NCBI GenBank assembly: GCA_028284935.1
Contig: JANQQQ010000022.1
Location: forward strand, 62,001-126,000
DNA length: 64,000 bases
Direction: 5' to 3'
Origin: Croceivirga sp.
GTDB lineage: Bacteria; Bacteroidota; Bacteroidia; Flavobacteriales; Flavobacteriaceae
Positions 33,398 to 43,261 of this stretch are shown here, one piece after another. Numbering within the stretch: position 1 is the stretch's first letter; the number at the start of each line of letters is the position of its first letter. Made by a program: the position numbers and the translations under genes. The notes beneath the pieces are model-generated. The model made no database searches and had not been told where the DNA came from. It was given only the letters and a program-made list of their open reading frames with translations.

Positions 33398-34762
33398 TTA
33401 TTCTGAATAAGCCAATTCGGTCAATTCTTGGGCGAGAGCTTCCAGGTCAATGCCAAGGAGGTCTTTATTAATGTGAAGAACCTCCTTTTTTAATTGTTCC
33501 GGAAGTTTCACATAACCTTCTTTAGCCCCTAGAATCATACCGGCCACAGCGCCCACGGTATCATTATCTCGTCCATAATTGATGATGAACTGCAAGGTTT
33601 TTGTAAAATCCCCATCACCATAGAGGAGTCCGGCGTACAATATTTCCCAGATTTCTCCGGCCTGGAAAGCAATCCTGTGTTGGTTTTGTTCCAAGGCCCG
33701 ATATATCGCATCTTGCCGATACCAATCCAAAGCGCTCCCTGGATAGTTTTCAGGAATTTTAATTCTAATGGAGTCTTTGTGCACAACGATGGCTGGAGTA
33801 TCCCCTATTTTTCCTAAAATAAGACTGTCATTGAGTACCAATGATTGCGATAGGGGTATATTGTTGATATCCAAGGCATTATTAACATAATGCTCAACCC
33901 CTATGGCGATACTTCTTGAAATTCGTCCTATGAGCCGGCTATCCTGATAGGCATAGGGATCAATAAGGGTGTATGCCTGCAAAATACTGTCCATGTCTTG
34001 GGTCTGTAGGGCCATGTTGCACATCACCGCTGCGATGCTTGAAATATCCTTGCCATACCCGATATCAAAAAGAGTATGTTTATAGGCCAAATCATAGGCA
34101 GACAGGGCATTGGGAGCCAACAGTCCTAACATGGGTGCATAGAGCAGACCAGCACAACTTATTTCACCACCATAGAAGCGGTCCCGCGCCCCTAGGTAGG
34201 CTTTAGTATCTTCTTTAAAGGCCAGTGCCACCCGTGCCCATTCCTTGATCCAATTGATTTTTTTAATTCTAGCGTCCAAACTGTCGGGTTGCGTAAGTAC
34301 CGTTTTATCGGCCAGGGTGGCGGTATTGTCCTGATAATAAGCAATAATGAACTGGGCAAAATTCTCAGCGTTCAATTTGGGGTGATGTTCGGTAATATAA
34401 TGGGTCAGTGCTACCTTCCATCGGGTATCGTCAGTAGTGGCCCCGGCCGGTAAACTATGGGCCCATGATCCTTCCGGTGACTTGTTTGATAGGGCCGGTG
34501 TCAACCCAGTAATGTAACCGTACTGACGTTGAATATCACCACGGTTCCACATTTCGGTCGATAACCCCATCGCGTCACCAATGGCGGAGCCTACCAATGC
34601 TCCAAGAATTCGATCCTTAAGTTCTTCTTGGGAAAGGTTGATTTTTTGTTTTCCATAGGTTGGTATGCCTGGGTCGGGCAAAACCAATTTGTGGTTTTCC
34701 TCCGCGCAGGAAAATAGCAGTATGGTCAAAACCACAATTAAAAAGGGGGTTCCTGAGGACAT
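33398..34762 (-). CDS. ADP-ribosylglycohydrolase-family lipoprotein
   Basis: The 454-residue protein has a lipobox (VLTILLFSCAEE, Cys19) and an ADP-ribosylglycohydrolase (DraG/ARH) fold: ILGALVGSAIGDAMGLSTEMW, TTDDTRWKVAL (metal ligands) and the C-terminal NDTVGAVAGMILGA (metal ligands). DraG-type enzymes hydrolyse ADP-ribose from proteins or nucleosides. An anchored envelope location is unusual for them, so the substrate may be an extracellular ribosyl compound. The kinase gene lies 9 bp upstream in the same transcript. Confidence 0.86.
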   Translation of the reverse strand: MSSGTPFLIVVLTILLFSCAEENHKLVLPDPGIPTYGKQKINLSQEELKDRILGALVGSAIGDAMGLSTEMWNRGDIQRQYGYITGLTPALSNKSPEGSWAHSLPAGATTDDTRWKVALTHYITEHHPKLNAENFAQFIIAYYQDNTATLADKTVLTQPDSLDARIKKINWIKEWARVALAFKEDTKAYLGARDRFYGGEISCAGLLYAPMLGLLAPNALSAYDLAYKHTLFDIGYGKDISSIAAVMCNMALQTQDMDSILQAYTLIDPYAYQDSRLIGRISRSIAIGVEHYVNNALDINNIPLSQSLVLNDSLILGKIGDTPAIVVHKDSIRIKIPENYPGSALDWYRQDAIYRALEQNQHRIAFQAGEIWEILYAGLLYGDGDFTKTLQFIINYGRDNDTVGAVAGMILGAKEGYVKLPEQLKKEVLHINKDLLGIDLEALAQELTELAYSE

Positions 34763-34771
34763 GTGTTTGAA

Positions 34772-35749
34772 TTAATGCGCAATGACCAAGTTTCGTGCTT
34801 CCTGTAAAAGATACGCCTTTTCGTCCAAAGTTCGTGACAGGGGCAATTGTGCGAGTCCTATAATGCGTCGTATGATTTCCGTTCCCGCTATTTGGCTGGT
34901 GAGTTCCAAACTCACGTTCTCCCCGTAGTATTCGCCAATGGTGTCAAGGTAGTCAGTTTTCATCGTGGCCATAATAAGGTGGGCCGCCATGACCCCCAAA
35001 TCGAACTCGGCTAAGCCTATGAAACAAAATTCAGGGTCGATGACATATATTTTATCCATGCACGTCATCCAACTACCCGGATAATAGTCGCCGTGAATTA
35101 AGACCTTACCTGAACCTAAATAGCGTTCCCCAAGTTGTTTTACCTTTTCTTTCAACTGCCTATCCCGTTTGTAGGGCATGGACAGCGCCTGCAATCCAGA
35201 TTGCACATCGTCCAACGAAAAGCCATTGTCAGTCATGAAGGGCAATTCGAAAATATGTTGATGGTTTAATTTTCGAAGAGCCAAGTTTTTAGGAAAGCCT
35301 TTGGCTGTAGGCGTAGTATGAATGGTCTTTGCAATATGAATAAGTTCATGAATTTGGTTGTCTTTTATTTCCCGCTCTGCATAGCAGGAGGTCATATCAT
35401 CACAACGACCCAGATCCTCGAGCATGAGTATATGGTCTCGGGGATCGTATCCCAGTATTTTTGGAAAATGCTTTTGTTGGGAGCTACTGTGTATATCTTG
35501 GTAGAATCGATGTTCCACGGCAATGCGTTCCAAAGGAGCCGGAATCTGTCGGTATTTCTCCACGTACGGACGTGATTGCTTTAATATAAAGGAACGATGG
35601 CCCGTTTTTACGCGTAGCACTACGTTCATGTTCCCTTCGCCGGCTCGGTCTATGGAAACTACAGGGGCATCTTTTGGGGAGAGCCACCCCTTCTTTTGCA
35701 AAAACGTCGTGAGTTCATTAGGTGTCTGGGAAAGGGAAATATAGTCCAA
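34772..35749 (-). CDS. methylthioribose-kinase-like phosphotransferase
   Basis: The 325-residue APH/choline-kinase-fold protein carries VVLRVKTGHRSFILKQSRPYVEKY (ATP lobe), the catalytic loop LIHGDYYPGSWM and IDPEFCFIGLAEFDLGVMAAHL. The last two resemble MtnK (HGDLHTGS, IDPEFAFYGPMGFDIG). It may phosphorylate a ribose-type hydroxyl. Co-transcription with the ADP-ribosylglycohydrolase lipoprotein suggests a ribosyl-salvage pair. The start is a TTG at 35749 in this frame; no ATG occurs before residue 41. Confidence 0.78.
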   Translation of the reverse strand: MDYISLSQTPNELTTFLQKKGWLSPKDAPVVSIDRAGEGNMNVVLRVKTGHRSFILKQSRPYVEKYRQIPAPLERIAVEHRFYQDIHSSSQQKHFPKILGYDPRDHILMLEDLGRCDDMTSCYAEREIKDNQIHELIHIAKTIHTTPTAKGFPKNLALRKLNHQHIFELPFMTDNGFSLDDVQSGLQALSMPYKRDRQLKEKVKQLGERYLGSGKVLIHGDYYPGSWMTCMDKIYVIDPEFCFIGLAEFDLGVMAAHLIMATMKTDYLDTIGEYYGENVSLELTSQIAGTEIIRRIIGLAQLPLSRTLDEKAYLLQEARNLVIAH

Positions 35750-36041
35750 GGCAGGAATATTTTGGGTTTCTTTACAAAGATGGGACTTTAGTAAACATTG
35801 ACAGGGTTAAATACTTTGGCTTCACCCTAACCAAAAGAAGTTTATTGCCATACTTGGAGAAGAATTGACTTAAATACAAAAAACTGACCAATAATATTAA
35901 AGGTTCCAAAAGTTTTTAATTCTATCATGTATGCTAAAAAACATGGTTTTTATGGAGGAATCTTTTTTCATCCATTGAATGAGGATCTGTGATTGCACCT
36001 TGGAATGTGTTATGTTTTTTGGGTTATGGCTTACATCTTAA

Positions 36042-36072
36042 ATTTTGGTCATTTACCCTTTGATTTTGGTTA
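36042..36072 (+). promoter_or_regulatory. AraC-type double half-site A, before the RND efflux genes
   Basis: ATTTTGGTCA (36042-36051) and ATTTTGGTTA (36063-36072) repeat with a period of exactly 21 bp, two helical turns. A perfect -7 box TACATTTG starts 23 bp after the second copy ends (36095-36102). The layout is that of an activator overlapping the -33 position. Confidence 0.75.
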
Positions 36073-36094
36073 ACTCCTAGGGTTGTTCCTGGAA

Positions 36095-36102
36095 TACATT
36101 TG
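36095..36102 (+). promoter_or_regulatory. -7 box of the RND efflux operon
   Basis: TACATTTG matches TAnnTTTG exactly. The following bases TTTGTACTGTAA (36099-36110) recur at the aldo-keto reductase promoter (43319-43330). Confidence 0.65.
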
Positions 36103-36144
36103 TACTGTAAAATTTAATTAAACACAATATTCAAATACAGTACA

Positions 36145-37371
36145 ATGAAAACAATTGAATTAAAAACAGTAAAATTTCAGGCAAAAGTCTACTTGATTTT
36201 TGCGATGATGCTTGGCCTTATGGCCATCTTACTTCTTTCTGCTTTTGAAGAGAAAGAAGTAAAGGAAACTGCACAGAATGAACCTCAGGGATTACCTGTG
36301 GAAGTATCCAATCCCGTATTCGAGAAAATAACCGAATGGGATGAATATACTGGTCGCTTTGAGGCCAGTAACCGAGTAGAGGTCCGTGCAAGGGTGAGCG
36401 GGTATATAGAAAACGTGAGTTTTAAAGATGGTCAGTCGGTAAGTAAGGGAGATGTCTTATTTACTATAGATCAGAGACCTTTTAAAATTGCCTTAAATCA
36501 AGCAAGGGCGAGCTATGGACAAGCCCAAGCCAGATTAACCATAGCACAGGACAACTATGCTCGTGTTCAGTCATTACGAGAATCAGGAGCGGTTTCCGCT
36601 GAAGAATATGACAGCCGAAAGCAAGCATTGGCAGGGGCTAAAGCGGCATTACAACTGGCACAAGCTTCTGTAGATAATGCCAAGTTAAACCTTGAATTCA
36701 CTAAAGTAAAGGCACCTATTTCAGGACGTGTAAGCCGCGATATGGTCAATGTGGGAAATTTAATTGATGGAGGTTCTTCCAACTCAACGTCGCTAACGAC
36801 CATCGTGTCTACAAGTCCTATCCACTTCTATTTCAGGGGAAGTGAATCTGATTACTTGAAATATTCACGTTTGGCCCAAAATGGTGAAAGAAGTTCTTCG
36901 CGCTCAACTGCCAATCCGGTCTTTTTGAAACTCCAAGATGAAGAAGAGTATGTACATGAAGCGGTGATGGACTTTGTTGATAACGAAATTGACAGAAGTA
37001 CTGGTACCATAGAGGGAAGGGCCACTTTGGAAAACAAGGACGGTTTAATTGAGCCTGGAATGTTTGGTAAAGCCAGATTGTTAGGTAGTGCAGAACACGA
37101 GGCTATCCTTATACCAGATGAAATCATTGGAACCAATCAATCGGTTCGTTTTGTTTATGTATTGGGTGAGGGCAATATGGTTGCCACAAAAAACATAGAA
37201 CTCGGTCCTTTGCATACCAATGGATTACGAATTGTTCGAAATGGACTGTCTCCCGAAGACCTGCTCATTACTAACAACATTCAGAAGATTCGACCTGGTG
37301 TTGCGGTAAGTCCTATCCAAAAATCCTTAACGGAAACGGAAGACGTCCTTGCCATGACATCTGCCCAGTAA
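36145..37371 (+). CDS. RND efflux periplasmic adaptor (membrane fusion protein)
   Basis: The 408-residue adaptor links the inner-membrane pump to the outer-membrane channel. It has an N-terminal membrane anchor (VYLIFAMMLGLMAILLLSAF) without a lipobox Cys, a split lipoyl domain (VSGYIENVSFKDGQSVSKGD and TKVKAPISGRVSRD), a helical hairpin between them (ALNQARASYGQAQARLTIAQ) and beta-barrel/membrane-proximal domains (ENKDGLIEPGMFGKARL). It is first in the efflux set, 135 bp before the pump ATG. Confidence 0.93.
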   Translation: MKTIELKTVKFQAKVYLIFAMMLGLMAILLLSAFEEKEVKETAQNEPQGLPVEVSNPVFEKITEWDEYTGRFEASNRVEVRARVSGYIENVSFKDGQSVSKGDVLFTIDQRPFKIALNQARASYGQAQARLTIAQDNYARVQSLRESGAVSAEEYDSRKQALAGAKAALQLAQASVDNAKLNLEFTKVKAPISGRVSRDMVNVGNLIDGGSSNSTSLTTIVSTSPIHFYFRGSESDYLKYSRLAQNGERSSSRSTANPVFLKLQDEEEYVHEAVMDFVDNEIDRSTGTIEGRATLENKDGLIEPGMFGKARLLGSAEHEAILIPDEIIGTNQSVRFVYVLGEGNMVATKNIELGPLHTNGLRIVRNGLSPEDLLITNNIQKIRPGVAVSPIQKSLTETEDVLAMTSAQ

Positions 37372-37506
37372 GCATATACCCAAAAAACATATTGTATTCC
37401 AGTATTGCCCTCTCCACGGGTCAAGCGTGGTTCAAAGAGTGCAACAGGGATACTACTGCCCAAAGGAAATCCCTTGGGACAGTCCAACACTAAAAAAATA
37501 GAAATC

Positions 37507-40500
37507 ATGAAATTCAGTCACATTTTTATCAATAGGCCCATTTTCGCAGCGGTGCTTAGCATCCTGATCGTAATCGTGGGCGGTTTGGCATACGTATCGT
37601 TGCCTGTATCACAATTCCCTGATGTTGCACCACCTACTGTTCAAGTGGTAGCAATTTATCCAGGAGCCAATGCGCAAACACTCTCCGAAACCGTGGCCAC
37701 TCCATTGGAACAGGAAATCAATGGCGTTGAGGGAATGATTTACATGACATCCCAATCTTCAGCCGATGGTGTGGTTACCCTTCAGGTAGCCTTTGAATTG
37801 GGGACTGATTTGGATCGTGCCCAGGTACAGGTACAGAATAGAGTCGCGATAGCGGAACCTCGATTACCAGAATCCGTTCGTCGGTTGGGCATTACCACTA
37901 ATAAGGTATCTCCAGATATTTTAATGGTGGTTAATATGTATTCCCCTAACAAAACATATGACCAAACCTACATCGGTAATTATGCCACACTTCAAATGAT
38001 TGACCAAATTGCCCGTATAAAAGGTGTCGGGGATATCCAAATCTTTGGTGCCGCAGAATACGCCATGCGTATATGGTTAGACCCCGATAGGATTGCCAAT
38101 CTCGATTTGACTGCAGGTGAAGTTGTTGCCGCCCTAAGGGCACAGAACGTTCAAATTGCCAGTGGAACATTGAACACCCTGCCCTCTGGAAGCCAGTCCG
38201 CTTTTGAAGTCAATATTCAGACCCAAGGAAAACTGGTGACCCAAGAACAGTTTGAAAACATTATTATCAAGACCGGGGAAAATGGTCGTATCGTCCAATT
38301 GAAAGATGTAGGTCGAGTGGAATTGGGCGCTCAAAATTATGCCACCAAAGGCTATTTAGGTAAAGACCCAGCTATTGCCATGCCCATTTACCAACAGCCT
38401 GGGGGAAATGCTCTTGAAACTGCCGCCGCCATTCAGGAAAAAGTAGCAGAACTTTCAGTGGATTTCCCTGAAGACTTGGAATATAAAATTGCTTACAATC
38501 CAACGGAATTTGTACAAAAATCAGTCGATGAAGTTTATCATACCATTTTTGAGGCCATCTTACTTGTTGTCTTCGTAATTCTACTTTTTTTACAGTCTTG
38601 GAGGGCTGCCATCATTCCAATTTTGGCCATCCCTGTTTCCTTGATAGGAACGTTTGCCGTAATGCAAGGCTTAGGTTTCTCATTAAATAACCTAACACTT
38701 TTCGGACTTGTTCTTGCCATAGGTATTGTTGTGGATGATGCCATCGTGGTAGTAGAAAACATGGAACGCTATCTTAAGGAGGGTTTATCGCCAAAAGATG
38801 CGGCCCGTAAAACCATGAATGAAGTTGGAGGTGCCTTGGTCGCCATTGGATTGGTATTGATTGCCGTTTTTATTCCAACGACTTTTCTTGAGGGTATCTC
38901 AGGACAGTTTTACAAACAATTTGGATTGACCATCGCGGTGGCTACCGCCATTTCAGTTTTCGTTTCCTTGACCTTAAGTCCAGCTATGGCCGCATTATTG
39001 ATGCGCCACGAAGCACACGACCCAAACAAAAAAACACCCTTGTTATTGCGGCCTTTAAAATTTGTCGGTGACGGTTTCAACCGTTTTATGGATGGATTAT
39101 CCATTCGATACGGCAACAGCGTTGGAAAATTGGTCAGAACCAGTACCATGGTCATGGTAGTCTATGGAGGATTGATAGCCCTTACAGGATTTGAATTCAA
39201 TCGAGTCCCCAGTGGATTTGTACCAGCGATGGACCAACAGTATTTTATTACCGCTATCCAATTACCACCTGGCTCATCATTAAGTCGAACAGATGAAGTC
39301 GTAAAAGATGCCATAGATACTTTACTGGAAGTTGACGGTGTTGCCAATACCGTATCTTTCACTGGATTCGATGGGGCATCTTTTACCAATGCTACCAATG
39401 CTGCAGCGATTTTCGTAACCCTTGAAGACTTTGATGTTAGAGCCGAAAAAGGAATTGGATATGAGGAGTTATTAGGAACCTTGAGAGCAAAGATGGCAGA
39501 AGTGGATGATGCTTTTGTCGTGGTCATTCCACCTCCCTCTGTTCGTGGTATTGGTAACGCTGGTGGGTTTAGAATGATGGTTCAAGACAGAGCCAATCTA
39601 GGTACTGATGCCCTATTGAACGCCACCTACCAACTAGCCGCCGCCGCTAATCAAGACCCTAAACTAAACAGCGTCTTTACCTTCTTCAATAACCAGACAC
39701 CTCAATTGTATTTGGACATTGACCGCGTAAAAGCAGAACAATTAGGTATCGATGTGGCTGAAGTCTTCCAATCTTTGGAAGTATATCTAGGCTCCGCTTT
39801 CGTAAATGAATTCAACTATTTGGGAAGAACCTACCAAGTAACTGCTCAAGCGGATGCTCCAAACAGATTGACACCAGATGATATTTCGAGAATAAAGGTG
39901 CGAAACCAAAATGGGGATATGGTGCCACTAGGAACCATCAGTACCCAAAAAGATATTGCAGGACCCAACAGGATTCCAAGATTTAATCTCTATCCATCCG
40001 CGTCATTGGTCGGAGATATTGCTCCAGGGTATAGTACCGGACAGGCTTTGGATAGAATGGAAGAATTGGCTGCAGAAATTTTACCTCAAGGTATTTCCTT
40101 CGAGTGGACCGAAATGGCCTACCAACAAAAACAAACAGGAAATACAGCCGGAATCGCTTTCCTACTAGCTGTAGTATTTGTTTTCTTGCTTTTAGCAGCA
40201 CAATTTGAAAGTTTGGTTCTTCCGCTGGCCGTCATCTTCATCGTTCCCATGGTACTGCTATCAGCAATGGTGGGAATAGACCTTGCCGGATTGGACAACA
40301 ACATTATGGTACAGATTGGGTTGGTCGTCCTAGTCGGTCTCGCAAGTAAAAACGCCATCTTGATTGTGGAGTTTGCCAAGCAATTGGAAGACCAAGGAAA
40401 AGACCTAAGAACAGCTGTTATCGAGGCTTCCAAGCTACGCTTACGCCCTATTTTGATGACAGCAATGGCATTCATTTTAGGAGTTGTGCCTTTAGCCATA

Positions 40501-40689
40501 GCTACCGGTGCAGGCGCCGAGCTGAGAAATGCTTTAGGTATCGCCGTTTTCAGCGGAATGCTTGGTGTGACCTTATTCGGAATCTTCTTAACTCCGGTAT
40601 TCTATTACCTCGGTAGAAAATGGACTACCAAAACAAAAAAGACCCAAACGGTCGAGGTAGCAAGACATCAAATTCAAACAGCACATTAA
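37507..40689 (+). CDS. RND efflux pump, HAE1 family (AcrB-like)
   Basis: Start 37507 (MKFSHIFINRPIFAAVLSIL) matches the family N-terminus. An upstream in-frame ATG at 37405 would add 34 non-conserved residues. The 1060-residue proton-driven pump shows the first helix, the porter domains, TM4 with the proton-relay Asp pair (GIVVDDAIVVVENMERYL), LEGISGQFYKQFGLTIAVAT, and the C-terminal repeat (LVGLASKNAILIVEFAKQL). Residue pattern and length fit hydrophobic/amphiphilic drug exporters. Confidence 0.95.
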   Translation: MKFSHIFINRPIFAAVLSILIVIVGGLAYVSLPVSQFPDVAPPTVQVVAIYPGANAQTLSETVATPLEQEINGVEGMIYMTSQSSADGVVTLQVAFELGTDLDRAQVQVQNRVAIAEPRLPESVRRLGITTNKVSPDILMVVNMYSPNKTYDQTYIGNYATLQMIDQIARIKGVGDIQIFGAAEYAMRIWLDPDRIANLDLTAGEVVAALRAQNVQIASGTLNTLPSGSQSAFEVNIQTQGKLVTQEQFENIIIKTGENGRIVQLKDVGRVELGAQNYATKGYLGKDPAIAMPIYQQPGGNALETAAAIQEKVAELSVDFPEDLEYKIAYNPTEFVQKSVDEVYHTIFEAILLVVFVILLFLQSWRAAIIPILAIPVSLIGTFAVMQGLGFSLNNLTLFGLVLAIGIVVDDAIVVVENMERYLKEGLSPKDAARKTMNEVGGALVAIGLVLIAVFIPTTFLEGISGQFYKQFGLTIAVATAISVFVSLTLSPAMAALLMRHEAHDPNKKTPLLLRPLKFVGDGFNRFMDGLSIRYGNSVGKLVRTSTMVMVVYGGLIALTGFEFNRVPSGFVPAMDQQYFITAIQLPPGSSLSRTDEVVKDAIDTLLEVDGVANTVSFTGFDGASFTNATNAAAIFVTLEDFDVRAEKGIGYEELLGTLRAKMAEVDDAFVVVIPPPSVRGIGNAGGFRMMVQDRANLGTDALLNATYQLAAAANQDPKLNSVFTFFNNQTPQLYLDIDRVKAEQLGIDVAEVFQSLEVYLGSAFVNEFNYLGRTYQVTAQADAPNRLTPDDISRIKVRNQNGDMVPLGTISTQKDIAGPNRIPRFNLYPSASLVGDIAPGYSTGQALDRMEELAAEILPQGISFEWTEMAYQQKQTGNTAGIAFLLAVVFVFLLLAAQFESLVLPLAVIFIVPMVLLSAMVGIDLAGLDNNIMVQIGLVVLVGLASKNAILIVEFAKQLEDQGKDLRTAVIEASKLRLRPILMTAMAFILGVVPLAIATGAGAELRNALGIAVFSGMLGVTLFGIFLTPVFYYLGRKWTTKTKKTQTVEVARHQIQTAH

Positions 40690-40697
40690 CATATTAG

Positions 40698-40728
40698 ATT
40701 TTGGTCAAAAGAGGGGTGTTTTTGGTTA
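40698..40728 (+). promoter_or_regulatory. AraC-type double half-site B, before the outer-membrane factor gene
   Basis: ATTTTGGTCA (40698-40707) and TTTTTGGTTA (40719-40728) have a 21-bp period. A -7-like box GAAATTTG starts 23 bp after the second copy (40751-40758). It lies between pump and channel genes, so the channel gene can be activated separately. Confidence 0.72.
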
Positions 40729-40777
40729 ACTGAAAGCACCCAATCTGACCGAAATTTGAACAAATAAAAACATAGAA

Positions 40778-42250
40778 ATGATGAAAAATCTAACGCTAAT
40801 AACAGTATTGTCCCTCATATTGGTTTCCTGTGGGGTTACCAAAAGGGACTTCGAAGTCAACTCAAAAATTGATGTTGACGAAAATTACCTAGAAAATGTA
40901 ACTGACCATTCTTCTTTTGAAGAAGCTCAAAGTCAAGTAGTGACTGAATGGTGGTCCGAATTTAACGATCCCGTTTTGGATACTTTAATTGAGAAAGCCA
41001 GAAAGCATAACTTAGACATTAACGCGGCCATCGCCAATTTCTATGCTTCCCGTGCAGCATTAAAAAGTACAAAATTGGACAGATTACCTACGGTAACGGC
41101 CAATGGAGATGTTACAAGAACCCGTTTGGGGGAGAATATTTTTGTTCCAGGGGCGAATCCAACCTTCACTACTTATAATTCGAGTTTTGATGCGTTTTGG
41201 GAAACCGATGTTTTTGGTAGGGTATCCAACCGAATTAAGGGAGCTTATGCCAACCAACAATCCGCTCTTGCCGATATGCAGGGTGTGTACGTCAGCATTT
41301 TTGCTGAAGTGGCAAGAAACTACATGGAATTCAGAGGCGCACAATACCAGTTGGATATCGCCCAACGAAACCTAAATGGTCAACAAGCCACCTATGATTT
41401 AACAGTTCGCTTAAAGGATGCTGGAACCAGCAACAGTTTGGATGTTTCACGTGCCTTAGCTCAGTTGGAAAACACACGTGCCACTATCCCCCCGCTAAAA
41501 GCGAGAATTCAAGCGCTCAAAAACAGCTTGAGTGTTTTGATTGGGGAAGTACCTGGAAATTTGGATGAGACCGTAGTAAACAAAAAGCCACTTCCAAGTT
41601 TACCAGTTTCAGTTGGTGTGGGAAATGTGTCCGACTTATTGCGAAGACGCCCCGATGTGAGACGGGCAGAAGCTCAATTGCAACAACAAATTGCGCGTTA
41701 CAATCTTTCTGTAGCAGAGCTGTATCCCAATATTCAATTTGGAGGTTCCATTGGGTTTTCCGCAGTAGATTTCTCCAATTTTGGAAGCAATGAATCCTTT
41801 ACTTGGAGCATTTTTCCCAATATAAGCTGGGCGGCTTTCAATTTGGGAAGAGTTAAACAACAAATCAATCAGAATGATGCCTTGACATTAGCTGCTCTCC
41901 AACAATACGAAAAAACCGTTTTGGAAGCTTTGGAAGAAATTAGCACAGCTATGACCAATTACACCAATGAATTGGAACGTAGGGAAACCTTACGAAAATC
42001 ATCGGTTGCCAGTGCAGAAGCTGCTGGAATTGCCAAAAAACGATTCAACGCTGGCCTTGACAGTTTTATTGACTACTTAAGTGCGGACAACACCTTGTTA
42101 CAAGCAGAAAACCAATTAGCTATAAGCGAAATTGCTTCGGCCACATCGTTAATCGCTATTTACAAAGCTTTAGGTGGTGGATGGGAAATTATTGCTGAAG
42201 AAGAAATTGACAATCAATTTAACACAATGAAACTACAAGAATCCAAATAA
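40778..42250 (+). CDS. outer-membrane efflux lipoprotein, NodT/OprM type
   Basis: The 490-residue TolC-family channel has a lipoprotein signal (LSLILVSCGVTKRD). Two OEP repeats are visible: VVTEWWSEFNDPVLDTLIEKARKHN at the start, LDVSRALAQLENTRATIPPLKARI in the middle, and LRRRPDVRRAEAQLQQQIARYN and AKKRFNAGLDSFIDYLSADNTLLQAE later. It completes the tripartite RND system. Two Met codons are adjacent at the start. Confidence 0.94.
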   Translation: MMKNLTLITVLSLILVSCGVTKRDFEVNSKIDVDENYLENVTDHSSFEEAQSQVVTEWWSEFNDPVLDTLIEKARKHNLDINAAIANFYASRAALKSTKLDRLPTVTANGDVTRTRLGENIFVPGANPTFTTYNSSFDAFWETDVFGRVSNRIKGAYANQQSALADMQGVYVSIFAEVARNYMEFRGAQYQLDIAQRNLNGQQATYDLTVRLKDAGTSNSLDVSRALAQLENTRATIPPLKARIQALKNSLSVLIGEVPGNLDETVVNKKPLPSLPVSVGVGNVSDLLRRRPDVRRAEAQLQQQIARYNLSVAELYPNIQFGGSIGFSAVDFSNFGSNESFTWSIFPNISWAAFNLGRVKQQINQNDALTLAALQQYEKTVLEALEEISTAMTNYTNELERRETLRKSSVASAEAAGIAKKRFNAGLDSFIDYLSADNTLLQAENQLAISEIASATSLIAIYKALGGGWEIIAEEEIDNQFNTMKLQESK

Positions 42251-42278
42251 CAACACACAACAAGTTTAGTGTTGGACA

Positions 42279-42320
42279 GAACGGTGACTTCCCAGTAATG
42301 GGGTCACTGTTCTTTTATTC
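42279..42320 (+). terminator. intrinsic terminator after the efflux genes
   Basis: GAACGGTGAC (42279-42288) pairs with GTCACTGTTC (42303-42312) over 10 bp with one G-T wobble. Inside it CCCA pairs with TGGG, and a T-rich tract follows. It separates the efflux genes from the AraC gene. Confidence 0.85.
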
Positions 42321-42334
42321 TCTATCTTACCTAG

Positions 42335-43237
42335 GTGAAATCAAACACCAACTACTACAAGGATATTTACACCTTATTGGAGGGCCTTAAAACCGTTAAG
42401 CCTTTAAGTGCAGATTTCCACATCCACAAGTTTTCCGACACCCCCAATACTTGGGTGAAGGAGACAAGTATCTTCAGAAGTGATACGTATTCAATCATTC
42501 TACTCAATAAAGGTGAAGCAGCCTATAAGATCGGGCTCTCAGATTATCATATTACCGATGGCAGTATCTACTTTCAAGCACCACAGCACTTGCGCTATTT
42601 CAACCGGTTATCACAATGGCAGGGCTATGTGATTGTTTTTATGGACGGTTTTTTTGAAGATCATCCCTCACTAAAAAAATTGGTGACCAACTTTGATGGG
42701 TTTAAGATAACTTCAAAGGTGGTGGTTAAACTAGACCATGAAGTTTTATATGAAACAGAACAAATGTTTCAGCATTTGTACAACATTAGTTATTCGTCAA
42801 GCCCTCATCGTTTTGAAAAAGCAAAATCTTTGCTGGAGCTAATTATGCACCAGAGTATCGAACACTATAATCTTCTTTATCAAGGTCAAAAAGAAACCAA
42901 ACAGAATCGTATTGTAAAACGTTTCGAAGAAATCGTTGAGCAACACTTGTATGAGATTACCCAAGACAAGGTAGAACGACTATTAAGTGTTTCTGAAATA
43001 GCTGAAAAAATTAATATTAATCCCACCTACCTAGGTGAGGTTCTTAAAAAAGCAACTGGGAGGACACCCAAAGAGATACTCTCGGATAGAATCGCACTTG
43101 AAGCACGTTCCCTTCTCAACAATACGGATATGGCCATAAATGAGATTGCCTTCTTTCTAAAATTTCAGGACGCCTCCAATTTTACCAAGTTCTTCAAACA
43201 AAAAACTGGTTTTTCGCCATCTGATTACCGTAAATAG
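42335..43237 (+). CDS. AraC family transcriptional regulator
   Basis: The 300-residue regulator has an N-terminal cupin-like effector domain (about 1-160) and a C-terminal double HTH (about 215-300), with SVSEIAEKININPTYLGEVLKKATGRTP as the first helix-turn-helix and AINEIAFFLKFQDASNFTKFFKQKTGFSPSDYR as the second. The start must be the GTG at 42335, because an in-frame TAG immediately precedes it and the next Met lies far inside the cupin domain. It is a candidate regulator of the flanking efflux and aldo-keto reductase promoters. Confidence 0.88.
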   Translation: MKSNTNYYKDIYTLLEGLKTVKPLSADFHIHKFSDTPNTWVKETSIFRSDTYSIILLNKGEAAYKIGLSDYHITDGSIYFQAPQHLRYFNRLSQWQGYVIVFMDGFFEDHPSLKKLVTNFDGFKITSKVVVKLDHEVLYETEQMFQHLYNISYSSSPHRFEKAKSLLELIMHQSIEHYNLLYQGQKETKQNRIVKRFEEIVEQHLYEITQDKVERLLSVSEIAEKININPTYLGEVLKKATGRTPKEILSDRIALEARSLLNNTDMAINEIAFFLKFQDASNFTKFFKQKTGFSPSDYRK

Positions 43238-43261
43238 TAGAACTTTTTTATAAAAACTGGA

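Larger units (their letters stand above)
35750..36144. other. 395-bp intergenic region before the RND efflux operon
   Basis: No gene is convincing here; a 21-codon ORF near 35927 is not supported. The right end holds the double half-site and -7 box described separately. An imperfect AT hairpin (AAAAACATGGTTTTT) lies near 35937. Confidence 0.6.

Noticed and set aside
35927..35992. 21-codon ORF before the RND operon
   Set aside because: Too short, no hydrophobic or regulatory character, no codon bias evidence.
40711..40738. GGGTG/CACCC hairpin as terminator of the pump gene
   Set aside because: Only five pairs with a long loop and no T-tract; the bases are better explained by the AraC double site.
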